Source: Medicago truncatula
Taxonomy: Eukaryota; Streptophyta; Magnoliopsida; Fabales; Fabaceae
Reading direction: 5' to 3'
Length of the DNA: 64,000 bases
NCBI RefSeq assembly: GCF_003473485.1
Contig: NC_053048.1
Location: 18,167,001-18,231,000, forward strand
The notes under the pieces were generated by a model. It made no database searches. It was not told where the DNA came from and worked only from the letters and a program-made list of their open reading frames with translations. Positions within the stretch are counted from its first letter, which is position 1. Each line of letters opens with the position of its first letter. Below are positions 1 to 11,804 of the stretch, in pieces. Made by a program: the position numbers and the translations under genes.

Positions 1-1377
1 GCGGTCAGTCCCGCCGTTTCAAAGGGGGTCAGACCTGAAATTTTTTTGGAGAAAAGGGTCAGAAAAAAGTTGCAAATCTCTACATTATTTCGACTTTTCA
101 AAGAAAGTTGCAAATCTCTACCCGAAGTATACGACACTTCAATGCCAAGATTTTTAGTAAACTTCCAAAAATTAAACTTAAATTCAGTATCATGATGATA
201 CCACATATATTTAGGGAGAATGTAATGTAGATGAAATTAAAATAAAATAAAATTCTGTATTTTTTTAATTGATTTTGTGTACTTGTGCCACTTTATTCGA
301 ATTTATTTAATACACAAATATAAACAAAAATAAATAAAAGAACAAAATTGATGCAGATAAAATCTCATTTTATTATTATATCGATACATTTACAATAAGG
401 TATGTTTCTTGTCTAGGGAAGGAGGACTGAGATAAAACTAAATCTACTTCAGAAAAATATGGAGGTGAAGGGGTAAAGCAAAATTTGTAAAGCTAACCCT
501 CTTGGGGTAAAGCTAAATCTCTAGTGGTGCAAGGTGATGGGGGAGAAAGGGAAGGGGAAGGAGAAATAGATGGTGGGGGAGAAGGGGACTGGGGTAAAGT
601 ATGTTTCTTGTCTAATATAAAAAAGACCGTCAATGTCAACCTTGCACCAAACAAACTGCACTTTTTGTAGTGCGTTGCCATCTCCGTTAACCATTCATAC
701 AATCCTTGAAATTTTCAAAGAGGCCTCTTTATATGAAAGACCAAGGATGGAAAAACATTGTTGTTGTAGAAGGAAGAGGAGGGAGAGTGTGAGAAATGGT
801 GAAGGTTGGAACATTATTTATAGGGGGAATGCAAGCCTAGGTTGTATCTAACCATTATGGTGAGTCAAAAATGTGTAAAAAAAGTGTTTTACCATCTGAC
901 CACCGTCCAAACCGTCTAAAAAACGTGTTTTATGTGGTGCAGAATGGTACTAGAGTTAACTCACGCCACCGGGCAAAGGTGCATGAGTTAACTCACGCAG
1001 CGTAAGTTAAGTCACGCATGAAGTACCCATCGTTAGTTAAGTCACACATGGATACTTTGATCATTTCAGTTGGGAGGGAGCATTTTTTTTATGGGAGAAG
1101 AGCATTTTTCTTATTTTTAGGACCCCTCAACATCTTTTAGGATTCCAATATTCAATGTTTACCTCCAATATATATGTCCAATTGATACGTCCTATGGAGT
1201 TTAAGAGTCATCTCTCGATCGCTCAGTTTCGGGAGTTATCTCCCGCAAGACTGTTTTATACTTCAAACACAACCACAACCACATTGAGTTGAATTTCTAC
1301 TATATCAATTAAACTTTATGTTATGTTTATTATTTAATTAGTCAAATATATTATCTCTTCAATATTTTGCGAGCATT
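1..1377. other. Intergenic repeat-derived flank
   Basis: No credible gene. The short open frames here are low-complexity (Ser/Pro-rich or basic) and show no domain. Positions 953-1052 hold four spaced copies of a GTTAACTCACGC-like unit (variants GTTAAGTCACGC and GTTAAGTCACAC). The same unit recurs at about 57815-57861 beside the plant-mobile-domain pseudogene, so this flank may be the tail of a related element. That link is inference from shared short repeats only. Confidence 0.4.
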
Positions 1378-1830
1378 CACTACTACAAAAATGGGCTTAT
1401 ATAGCGCTTTTTTTGGCTTTAGCTAGCGCTTTACTGTAAATGGCGCTGATAAAGGTAATATAGCGTTTTTCTGTAAAAAGCGCTATCTAAAGTAGTGTTT
1501 AAATAGCGCTTTTGTCAAAAAAGTGCTAGCAAAGATTAACCTTAGATAGCGCTTTTAATAATAAACGCCATCTAAAAGGGGTTTAAAATAACGCATTCCC
1601 TTCAAACAATAGCGTTTATGTTTGAAAATGCTATGTAACATTAGGTTTAGATAGCGCATTTTGTCAAAAAGGGCCATCAAAGATAATCCTTAGATAGCGC
1701 TTACAATAATAAACGCCGTCTAAAATAACGTTATCACTAGTAAATAATAGCCTTTTTTGTTTTAAAAAGCTATGTAACACTAGGTTTATATAGCGCTTTA
1801 GGCATGAAAAAAGCACTAGGAAAAGCATTA
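1378..1830. repeat. CACTA left terminus and subterminal repeat array
   Basis: After the terminal CACTACTACAAAA the sequence alternates TAGCGCTTTT and AAAAGCGCTA units every 20-50 bases, for example near 1402, 1426, 1480, 1506, 1545, 1653 and 1695. In En/Spm-type elements, arrays of this kind bind the accessory transposase protein. Spacing and orientation vary and several units are decayed (AGCGTT, AGCGCA). Confidence 0.85.
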
Positions 1831-2372
1831 AATATTTTTTTTTAGGACTTTTTTATTTTTACAGATAAGATAAAATAAAATATATATATATATATATATA
1901 TAATTTTTCTAAGGGAAATATGTATATTTTTTGCACATTAAAATTGAGACTATTATTTATTAAATAAAACTTAAATATATCATAAAAAATGTATGTATAT
2001 ATAGCATAAATGTCATAAATGTATAGCCACTAATAAGGTAACATGGATATCTAAAAGTTACAACTAATTAATTAATATAAAGATCAAAATCTTCTGTGGT
2101 AGCATGTCTTCATCTATCTTCTTGGTTGTCTCAAAATTTTTATTCAAAAAAAGGAGGCAAATCAATATTCATTTCCAAATTTTGTTCACTTTCCACCACC
2201 TGCATATATATGGCAGAAATCCCCATTAAGCAATAAGCAACTATATTATATTAGAGACAAATTCAAAGTACTGCTGATCATAGTACAAATTAAAGCAAGA
2301 TAATAACTAAAAACACTATCACTTCTAGCAAATATATTTTGAAACATGAAACTCACCCTTATCATAAAAATA

Positions 2373-2874
2373 TCATATAAACAAAAGGCTCATCATGAAC
2401 TGACACCATTCTTCTTGGATTTCTCTTAGTTTATCATTTGAGTATGTCACACACTTGAAACCCTCAATGTACTGCATATATTATAACAAAAAATAACCAT
2501 GTTACTTAATAAACTTAAATAATATATACAAATATTATACTTTAATATAAAAAATAACATATACCAGCTTTGGAATCTCATTTAGTTTTGAAATGAGAAT
2601 CTCTTTCATAAACCTCATCACAAAGTACCCGCAATCTATACCATTTTCTTGGCGAGGACACTACAAGAAATAAAATAAGTTTGTATAAATAAAATTATTT
2701 ATATTATATTCATACACTAATTGTTTAAGGTTGTTATATGTTATATTATCAAACCTGTACACGGACCCATGATATGTTGTTAAATTATTCTTTGATACTT
2801 GAGCGTCCCTTGCAGAGCGAAATACCTTTAGAACTCTACAAAATATAATGTAAATTTAGATTACATACAACTGA

Positions 2875-2912
<38 letters not shown>

Positions 2913-5185
2913 GTGTCAAACATACTCTTCATTTTTGGGTAATTCATATAGTCATTGAGTAATGGATCCATATAATATATGATATCCGATATGGGATTAA
3001 TGACAAATAACACCCAATGTCCACTACACAAAATGTCAAAGTTAATTAGAAAATCTTCTATAAACGATGGTAAAAAGTGAGGAAAAAATATTCAAAAACA
3101 AAGTTTCAACGAAAATCTTACATAGGCTTATGTATATAAAATGGTAGAATAAATAACTAGCGCTCATCTTAACCATGTATTCTTTGACCAATTCTTGTTC
3201 TGCTTCAATTAACACCAAGGATATTCGATGGGGGATAAGAAGGAGAATTTCCTTGGGAAATCAGTGTCGCGCACAAACTTCTCATACAAGTACCTAGAAT
3301 GAAAATGTAATATTAGATACTATATATTAAATGTTATACAAATAAAATAATTTGTTCGGTCAATTTAAAGTTATTCGGAGTACCTGATATATACGCAGAC
3401 AACAGAGACACCTATTTCTGTATTTTCGAAAAACTCATAGTTACCTGACGCGTATCTGAGTTTTCCATTTGCACTTCCACCAATGATTTAAGAGCTGACA
3501 CCCATGATGGACGACACTTTGTAGAGTTAGGCTTTTGATGTTTGGTTTTTGCAATATCTTGTTTTTGTTTTGTGATTGGAATATTGCTATGTCTACCCTT
3601 ATTGGTGACTTCTTTCAACTTTTGTGCTTGAGACATATTTCTTGGTTTATCCTGGATGATTTTTGTGCCTTCATGCAATTTTTGTGTTTGAATCTAAAAT
3701 ATTAATTGTATAGTTAATTTAGTTAATTATTAACAAATGATTGAATAGCAAAATGAACATTTTTTGTGTATATCAATATACCTGTTTTTTTTAAGTGACC
3801 GACTCGTCACCCCTCCTAATCCCGTCATTACCATTGCCTTTATATGTTGCAGGAATCTATGTGAAATTGATGCAGTCAGTAATCAATTTATTTTTTACAC
3901 ATGAGTGGAGAAATAAAGGCTATCTTTGATTAGACACAGTATCACAACTTCCTAGAAGTACATATTCTGCCCTCATTTCAAAGAATCACAAACTATTGCT
4001 TCTCTTGAAAGATCAATCCTATACTTATCAGTACACACTATAAATGAGACTAGCTAGTTACTAACTAAAATTCTTTTTGAAACCTGCTAGGAGAAATAAG
4101 TTTGTTTCAAGTAGATAGCACTACACCTATAATTGCAACACACAGAGAAATAAATTGCAATCCGAATTGCACAATAATTCATGATATAGAAGTAAAATCA
4201 TCGAACATAACTAATTCGAAAAGGAAAAATCATCACAACCATGTACAATGTACGACGTTGCTAAATGAAAGCAAGAGAAATTTACTTTACCTCAAGATTA
4301 AGGGAAATGAGGTTTCTTTGCCATGCCACATATGTTCCTATTGCATCTCTAACCAACCTTATATCAGCAACATCGTCAGGTATGGGCAACTCTGCATCCT
4401 GATCTAAAGCAACATCAATTGATACTTTCAAATAGCTATCAGGGAGTGGCTTATGGTGAAGTTTATCTCCCAAGATGTTGTGTACCATTCTCTTAGCGAC
4501 TATGCGATAAGTAGGAGACAGCAAGTACAATGAACAAGGTGATATACCCTAAACCAATAGTCAACATAAAGCTATTAACAAATATAATTAGCAAATTACT
4601 AAATGAAATATATACAAGTAATTAATTAAATACCTCGTGAATATTCTTCAAAACATCAATGTTGGTACTATCTTTGTCATTAGGGATATGCATATCCTGT
4701 TGACTTCTTGAGATATCTTTTCCCCTTTCCTTTTTCAATTGATCAAGGTCAGATGATAGGTTTTGAATAATGGCCAATAATTCTCTAGTACTGGGATTTT
4801 TTTCACTTTTCTTTTGACTTTTATTAAGAACTGTTTGAGTGACCCCCAACCCCATACCCCTTACACGACCAGAATACTCACGGACATTTAATGTTTTGCT
4901 AAGTATGTCCCTACAGCTAGAAGTTTGAGAAGATTGAGATAGAGTCACCTGGAATAATATATGGTAGTACGAAAAAAAATAAGATTGTCATAAAAAAATT
5001 TCACAAGTTTTATATGAAGTAACAATAAATTTTCAGAATCAAATTAAATAAAAATAATACTTATACATTCTTCATATACTTTCTGGACAGTTTCATCAAC
5101 TGTTTCATCCTTCTTCACACGCCCTTCCCTCCACCTTAAACAATCATCAATGTCCTCTTCTTTAGATTTAGTCTCTACTAGCTAC
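2373..5185 (-). pseudogene. CACTA second gene: plant transposase (Ptta/En/Spm-like) segment plus Ulp1-type cysteine protease end
   Basis: Read right to left, conceptual exons give an N-terminal part (about 5182-5060, RWREGRVKKDETVDE) that resembles the Transposase_24 region of plant CACTA proteins. Next come a segment with REYSGRVRGMGLGVT (about 4890-4840), an NILGDKLHHKPLPDSYLKVS-type module (about 4480-4420) and a basic linker (3678-3412). The end is a Ulp1/C48-like peptidase: GHWVLF with the putative catalytic His (3010-3022), MDPL with Asp (about 2960-2971) and QENGIDCGYFVM with the oxyanion Gln and nucleophile Cys (about 2615-2650), ending in a TGA at 2373-2375. The sequence around 3230-3234 appears to have lost one C of a homopolymer, so SFLSP and HRISL lie in different frames. 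Exon borders were not resolved. In known CACTA elements such domains are carried along with the transposase; what the protease does there is unsettled. Confidence 0.75.
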
Positions 5186-5534
5186 AAAATGACAAAAAAT
5201 GCTTACCAATTAGAAGTATTGTTACATCTAATACGTCATGCTATGGTTTTTGATTAGATATATATACTCAATATTTTTTGTGTTAAGCGAGCATATCCCA
5301 TACGCCCCCTGAGGTATGGGTATTGCGGGTTTAACGCTCTCTTTCTATTTGTTTCACTCAATTCATGTACATACAAGTAACATTATCAAAATATGATATT
5401 CAATTATATATATAATATAATATAATATCATAAAAAACATAATATCATAAAAAACATTTTTCAATAAATTATTCTAACTTTAAATTCAGGAGTATTCGGT
5501 TTAGCTTTAAAAGTCTCCCATTCCTCCAGAGATA

Positions 5535-8521
5535 TCAAGCTAAAATGAAAGGCTCATCTTCGTACCCCACTCTATTAAGATCCACCTTCAAAAAACCATT
5601 CTCATCATTCCGAACACCATTTTTATTATCAACCCACGTACACCCAAATACAGGAACTCGAAACATTGTGTAATCAAACTCCCGAATGCACTTGATAACC
5701 CCAAAATATGATAGATTTGTGTATGTTGGGTTTGTCTCCTCGGCACTTGAGATGTGCATCGATTCAGCTACTAGGGTGACACCACTATTTTGCATAGTGC
5801 TTTTATCATCTTGTTCTTTGGTATAAAATGTGTAGCCGTTAATTGCATATCCAGTGTAAGAATAGACATGTGAATTGGGACCACGTGATAAGAATGCCAA
5901 TCGTTCTGAAACTGAAGCAGGATCTTCAGACAACTTCGAATAAATATGATTTTTAAACCATGTTACAAAATTTCGATTGTGTTCCCGTGCTATCCAATTT
6001 TCACTTCTATTTGGGTTCAAAGTATTCAGTACATCCTTGTATTTTTTAACATACGGCTCAACCTCATCATCATTGTGCAAAATATATAATTGTACTTGCT
6101 CCAATTCAGTCTTCGATATTGTCACTAGTTTTTTTCCACGTAACCCTTTTCCAGTTATTCTTTCTGACGTATGAGACGTATTAGGAAGTCCAATGGATTC
6201 AAAGTTGGACAAATATTCAGTGTGAAATTCAATAGCTTCTTCAACGATGTACCGTTCAACAATACAACCCTCTGGCCGGCTTCAATTTTTCACATAGCCT
6301 TTTAATATTTTCATATAACGCTCAGTAGGGTACATCCATCTCATATAAGCCGGTCCACACATTTGTGTCTCTTTCACTAGATGAATAGTTAGATTAACCA
6401 TAATGTCAAAAATGAGGGTGGGAAGTACATCTCAAGCTCACACAAAGTAACACTAATTTCTCTTTGCAATGTTTGTAAGCTCTCTAGATTGATCACTTTA
6501 CTACAAATTGCCCTGAAGAAGAAACAAAGTTTAGTGATTGCACTTCTAACGTTTTCAGGCAAAATGGAACGTATACCTATTGGTAACATGTGTTCCATCA
6601 AAACATGGCAATCATGAGACTTCAAACCCCTTATCTTGAGGTCTTTCATAGATACCAAATTACTAATGTTTGATGAGTACCCTTCTGGAACTTTAACTTC
6701 ATGAAGAAACTGACACAATACTTTTTTCTCCTTTCTTGATAAAGTATGAGCCGCAGGTGGTAAAAATGTGCGCTTTCCGTCTTTCACGGGTGCCAATTCA
6801 GTTCTAATTCCCATATCGATTAAGTCCAACATCGCATTAATGTCATCCTTCGACTTTCCAAGTACATTTAGTAGCGTACCAATAATGCTATCAAATACGT
6901 TTTTTTTCAATATGCATCACATCAAGGAAATGTCTTACATATAATGACTTCCAATTTGGGAGTTCAAAGAAAATTGACTTCTTCTTCCACCCGCTTTTAA
7001 CAAGATCTTTTGCAAAAGGTTTGCCAAATTTATTGCTCATGTCCTTCACCTTTTCAAATAGTTGATCACCCGTCAATGCAACTGGAGCTACAGCTTTTTC
7101 TGGTTTTCCATTGAATGCTTAGCTACGCCTTTTTCTGGTTTTCCATTGAATGCTTTTCTCCACCCACGGTAGCGATGATTAGAAGGCAAGAATTTACGAT
7201 GACCGAGAAAGATATTCTTCTGACAATTTTCCAACCGTAGCGTTTCAGTTTCCTCTTCACAAATAGGACACGCTTTCTGACCTTTAACACTATATCCTGA
7301 TAGATTTCCATATGCTGGAAAATCATTAATGGTGCCAAACAACATCGCCCTCAAATTGAAGTTTTCTTTCTTATATCCATCATAAACCTCCACTCCTATC
7401 TCCCACAAATGCTTCAAATCATCAATTAAAGGTGCCAAGTACACATCAATATCATTCCCTGGTTGATTGCGCCCAGAAATTAACATCGACAACATCATGA
7501 ACTTACGCTTCATACATAACCATGGAGGCAAGTTATAAATCACCAAAATCACAGGCCATACGGTGTTTGGGATACTTTGAAAACCATGTGGGTTCATTCC
7601 ATCAGTAGACAGTGCCAAGCGTAGATTTCTTGCTTCTTTCCCAAAATTAGGATAATCATGATCAATTTTAGCCCACTGTGGCGAATCTGCAGGGTGTCGA
7701 AACTTCTCATCTCTAATTCTATCATATTTGTGCCATGTCAAATGTTTTGCATCAACTTCACTACTAAACATGCGCCTGAATCTCGGTATTATAGGAAGAT
7801 ACCATACGACTTTTGCAAGAATAAATTCTTTCTTATATCGAGAAACATTACATTTAGGACACTCATTTAACGATGCGTATTCATTTCGAAACAAAATGCA
7901 ATCGTTAGGACAAGCATGTATCTTTTCATAACTCATGCCAATCGAGCACAACATTTTTTTGGCTTCATAGTTTCTACTAGGAAGAACATTATCCTTTGGC
8001 AGCATATCTATCAGAAGGGTTAACAAGTCTGTGAAGCTTTTATCAGACCATCCATTTCTCGCTTTTATATTGTACAACTTCAATACTGCAGACATTCTTG
8101 TGAATTTGCTGCAACCATCATATAATGGTTTCTCTGAATCACTAACCAATCTCTCAAACATTTCAGGACAATCCTGAAGATCTTCTTCAACTACATCTAG
8201 CATTTCGTCAACTCGATCATGGTCAAATGTATTTGTGTCAAATTCATTTGATTCATATGTCTCATTATTCCCCAAATCAACGTTATTGTTACTCATCTCA
8301 CCATGCATTGTCCAACATGTGTAGCTTCGATCAATTCCGTTCCCCAGTAAATGACTTCGCAACACATCCCCATTACCCCTTTTTCCATAACAACAACCTA
8401 AGCAAGGACAGATGATTCGATTGCGGTCTGTGGCATGTTTCACGGAAAACTTAACAAACTCTTCTACTCCACTTTCATATTCCCTTGAAAATCGGTTGGC
8501 AAATATCCATTTTTTATCCAT
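5535..8521 (-). pseudogene. CACTA tnp2-type transposase (TNPD), broken by frameshifts and a stop
   Basis: The start at 8521 (MDKKWIFANRFSREYE) opens a transposase-associated domain (about residues 1-75, with a CPCLGCC cysteine cluster). The tnp2 core follows, with ACPNDCILF, ECPKC, DGMNPHGF, YNLPPWLCMK, GNDIDVYL and GYSVKGQKACPICE. Later parts match the DUF4218-like module (HDCHVLMEHMLPIGIRS; LEMYFPPSF) and the DUF4216-like module (YFGVIKCI; VPVFGCTWVDN). Four lesions break the reading: a 35-bp tandem duplication (7094-7163), one extra A in an A8 run (about 6901-6908, IEKKRI instead of an IEKN-type reading), one missing T near 6408-6413 (PSFLTLWLI instead of PSFFDIMV), and a CGA-to-TGA stop at 6282-6284. 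The reading frame after each lesion resumes family-like sequence. This is a decayed transposase that probably no longer makes a full protein. Confidence 0.9.
7094..7163. repeat. 35-bp tandem duplication inside the transposase gene
   Basis: CTTTTTCTGGTTTTCCATTG begins at 7094 and again at 7129, a period of 35 bases. Because 35 is not a multiple of three, the duplication shifts the transposase frame (the first ORF ends in a duplicated-looking HSMENQKKL tail at 7088). The last bases of the two copies differ, so the event is not brand new. Confidence 0.9.
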
Positions 8522-10920
8522 TGTTTCTTAAAGTTAATTTAAGAAACAGTTGATTTTTCAATCTACAAAAGGGTTACAAAACTATTACGCCTACAATATC
8601 AACATCTCCGGCCATATATAACAACACATGAATATATTCTACACGTTGTCACAATTCATGTAATTAACTAAAATAATCAAAGCACAACACTAAAACCATA
8701 TACAATTCAAACTTGTTAATTTTAATTTTTTATCAATCACAAAATAGAACAGAATACAGCGCAAATTCCTCTCAAATTCCATAACTTTCAAATAAGAATC
8801 TCAAGTCTAAGCAGCATGGCACATAACAACCAAGGTCGGATTAAACAAGTACTTCAGAAAAAGTAATTTCTAGCTAGCATTGTGACATGAAACAACATCT
8901 ATTAAACAAGTAATTCTATAACATAAAAAATTATTACAAAAAGAGAGAGATACCTGGAGAAATTACTGGAGAAAGAGAGAAAGAGCCGTCAGGTAGAGAG
9001 CTGTGATGGAGAGTCGTGAGAGAGAGAGAGCTGTAAGGGAGAGAGCCGTGAGAGAGACCTACAGAGAGAGAGGTTGTTGTTAGAGGAGTGAGAGTCAACC
9101 AAGCAATTTATTTGTCAGGTTTGTGAAATAAACCTTTTTTTTTTCATAAAAAAGTATACATAATATCTACTAAATTTTTGAAGTTGATTATTTTTATGAA
9201 TTATTAAATTTGAATTTTGTTTGCAGATTGTTATATTCTTAAGTTTTAGGGCAGCGTTAGATTATTAAGTTTTTACTTTATTTTTTTATTTTTATTTTTA
9301 GAGGAGTTCTTATTTTATTTTTAGATTTGGTTAAATTTTGCCTTACATTATTAGGATAAATTTCTAGTTTCAATTATTATTATGAGTTATTAATAGTAAA
9401 ACCTTTCGCATATTCCAGCTCTGCCTTTTGAGTACTTCTCAACCTTTTGTTAACAAAATCATGTTATTATCTTCACTTAAGTCAGAACTACACTTGAATT
9501 ATACAATGAACTGATGAAGTATATTTGTGAAACATTCTCTTGTTTTCAGACTCTGATTGTGATATAAACACACTAGGACTAATTATTTTCTTCTGTGTCT
9601 TTTTCTTCTTCTTTGTATACCCATGAAAACATATAGGACCAACAGAAGTAATGAAAACAAATTACCAAACAGGGACTATCAAACATGCACATATGTAGAC
9701 TCCAAAATATGCACATAATTGGTAAGTAAAGAAAGAAATATACAAAATCTTTTGATGTACCGTTCTGTTTTTACATAAACAAGCTTAACTTATATCATTA
9801 ATCCAATGAGTAGCAATGCAATTTGGTATCGAATGAAACCCTCGAGTTGGTGAAGCAAGGTTGGTGAGAGGAGTAGAACCTGCAGAGGCCTAAATTGAGG
9901 TAGGTAAAGTGAAAAATCCCGGTCAAAATTGAAGCAAGGTAAAGTTAAAGCTACAATTTAGAGCTTATAAAAATCCCAGTCAAAATTTACATAAAAAAGT
10001 GACAGGAAATGCGTAACCAAACACACACTTAGGCCATGTTAAGTTAAACAATTTAATCAAAAACTTATCATATAAGTGCTTATACATACTAGCTATATCA
10101 TAATCTGTGTGATCTGTCTCAATAATGTGCCATTGCCCCTACCTTAAATTAGTATTGTCAAATAGAGGCTATGCCGCAACTATACCGCAGCAGAATTCGA
10201 ACAAATGGCTTGTGTTCTCTGATACGCTATTTCGTATAAAAAGTACATAAATAACAGCTAAAAAAATAACAAGCTAAAAATCATGAAATTATGCTGAGAT
10301 TTTTTCACTTAACCCTTTAACCTGAAGTAATAATAATGATAAATTGGTGTTTTCAATTGGCAGTTGTGATAGCTTTTTTAATCCAATGGCCTCTTCACTG
10401 CAGCAAACTCCAGCCATTGTTTTTTAGTTTTTCGTTCTGAAATTTTGTCACTAAGGTTAGTTCATGCTTTTTTTTAGAGGAGGGTTAGTTCATGCTATCA
10501 TTTTCTCATATCACAACTTCAACTTCTTCGTTTAACAAGTCCGTCTCTAATCACTACTAGAAAAATCTGAGATTCCGACAGACAGAATTGACAAATTGAA
10601 AACACGAGAAAGAGAGATACCTGAAGAAGAAATTACAGGAAAAAGAGAGAGAGAAAGCTAACTCCGGTGGCCGATAACAAACTCTGGTGACTTTTTCCGT
10701 CCAGTTGAGTTCAACGCTTCAACCCACTTCTTACGTTTTACGGCCGGCGAGTTTTGTTTTGTTGTTTCAATGGCTGCTTACTACAGTTTCCCTTAGCGGT
10801 TAGGGAAGACGAGATCCATGGGCTTCTTATTGTATTGGTGCAGAAAAAAAATGTTCCAAAATTAGGCCCATTATGTTGGCAATAAAAAATCAAAGATTAT
10901 TAAACAAATATTTTACTTTA
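8522..10920 (-). promoter_or_regulatory. Upstream/leader region of the CACTA transposase gene
   Basis: No domain-bearing ORF. On the minus strand this is the 5' side of tnp2. Two similar purine/GA-rich segments lie at 8943-9075 and 10611-10670; each reads, on the minus strand, ...CTCCAG or CTTCAG followed by GTATCTCTCT, which looks like the end of an untranslated exon with a splice donor. They may be two copies of a leader exon. Transcription start and splicing were not determined. Confidence 0.35.
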
Positions 10921-11366
10921 GGCTTAAATGCTATTTTGATCTTTAAGTATTTAATTGATATCGATTTGGTCCCTTAACTAAAAAAAAGATTGTTTGAGTA
11001 TTTAAGATTTTTTTTAGTCTCGTTTTGGACCCTTCTGTTAGGTTTCCGTTAGGGTTTAAAAAAAAGTTAACTCTTGGACACGTGTCACCTTGTCATTGGC
11101 TATGAGTTTTTTTTTACAAAAAAATATATATATATTTTTAAAAAAATATTATTTTTTTTGTAAAAAAAAAAAAAAAACTCAGAGCCAATGACAAGGTGAC
11201 ACGTGTCTACACTTAACGTTTTTTATTAAACCTAATGGAAACCTAATAGAAGGGACCAAAACGAGACTAAAAAAAAACTTAAAGTATTCAAACAATTTTT
11301 TTTTTTAGTTATGGAACCAAAGCGATACCAATTAAATACTTAAGGGACCAAAAGAACATTTAAACC
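10921..11366. mobile_element. Foldback MITE (Mutator-type) nested in the CACTA element
   Basis: The left arm starts GGCTTAAATGCTATTTTGAT and the right arm ends in the reverse complement of a similar sequence (...GAACATTTAAACC). The arms pair over nearly their whole length, including GACACGTGTCACCTTGTCATTGG near the centre. The flanks TTTACTTTA (10912-10920) and TTTATTTTA (11367-11375) match at 8 of 9 positions, consistent with a decayed 9-bp target duplication typical of Mutator-like MITEs. Confidence 0.8.
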
Positions 11367-11494
11367 TTTATTTTATATATTATATAGTGCTAGTTCGTAT
11401 TTATAATTTTTACGTACTTTATATTAATTTTAATTCTTTATATATATTTATAATATAACATGCATATTTATTGGAAAAGTTTGGATTTAGTTTG

Positions 11495-11499
<5 letters not shown>

Positions 11500-11547
<48 letters not shown>
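11500..11547. repeat. (TA)n microsatellite
   Basis: About 24 uninterrupted TA units within the CACTA right arm. Shorter TA tracts occur in the same element at 1881-1902 and 2877-2911. Confidence 0.95.
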
Positions 11548-11553
<6 letters not shown>

Positions 11554-11617
11554 AGGGTGTGCTTTGCAGTAGCTATCCATTTTTCATAAAAATAAAAAAA
11601 AATCGAAATATGTTATG

Positions 11618-11756
11618 TAGGGGATCGAACAAAGGACCTGTTAGTTAATAGCGTTTCTTATAAAAAAAGAAGTAAAAAAACAATAAAATACAGTTTCAGG
11701 GAATCAAACAAGGGACTTTAAGGTGATGATGTTAATCCTTTACCACTCAGCTACAT
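11618..11756 (-). other. tRNA-derived relic in CACTA right arm
   Basis: On the minus strand 11753-11741 reads TAGCTGAGTGGTA, a good match to the tRNA D-arm/A box. About 35 bases on, 11710-11699 reads TGTTTGATTCC, a degenerate B box (consensus GGTTCGANTCC). A second B-box-like copy, TGTTCGATCCCC, lies at about 11632-11621, preceded by a similar variable-arm sequence (AGGTCC versus AAGTCC). No complete cloverleaf could be drawn, so this is a relic and not a working tRNA gene. Confidence 0.45.
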
Positions 11757-11804
11757 TAAAATAGCACTTTTTTTAACCAATAAGCACTATATTTCTCAAA
11801 CATA

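Noticed and set aside
493..851. Two overlapping short ORFs near the left edge
   Set aside because: Low-complexity Ser/Pro or basic sequence on opposite strands, with no motif, splice context or neighbour support.
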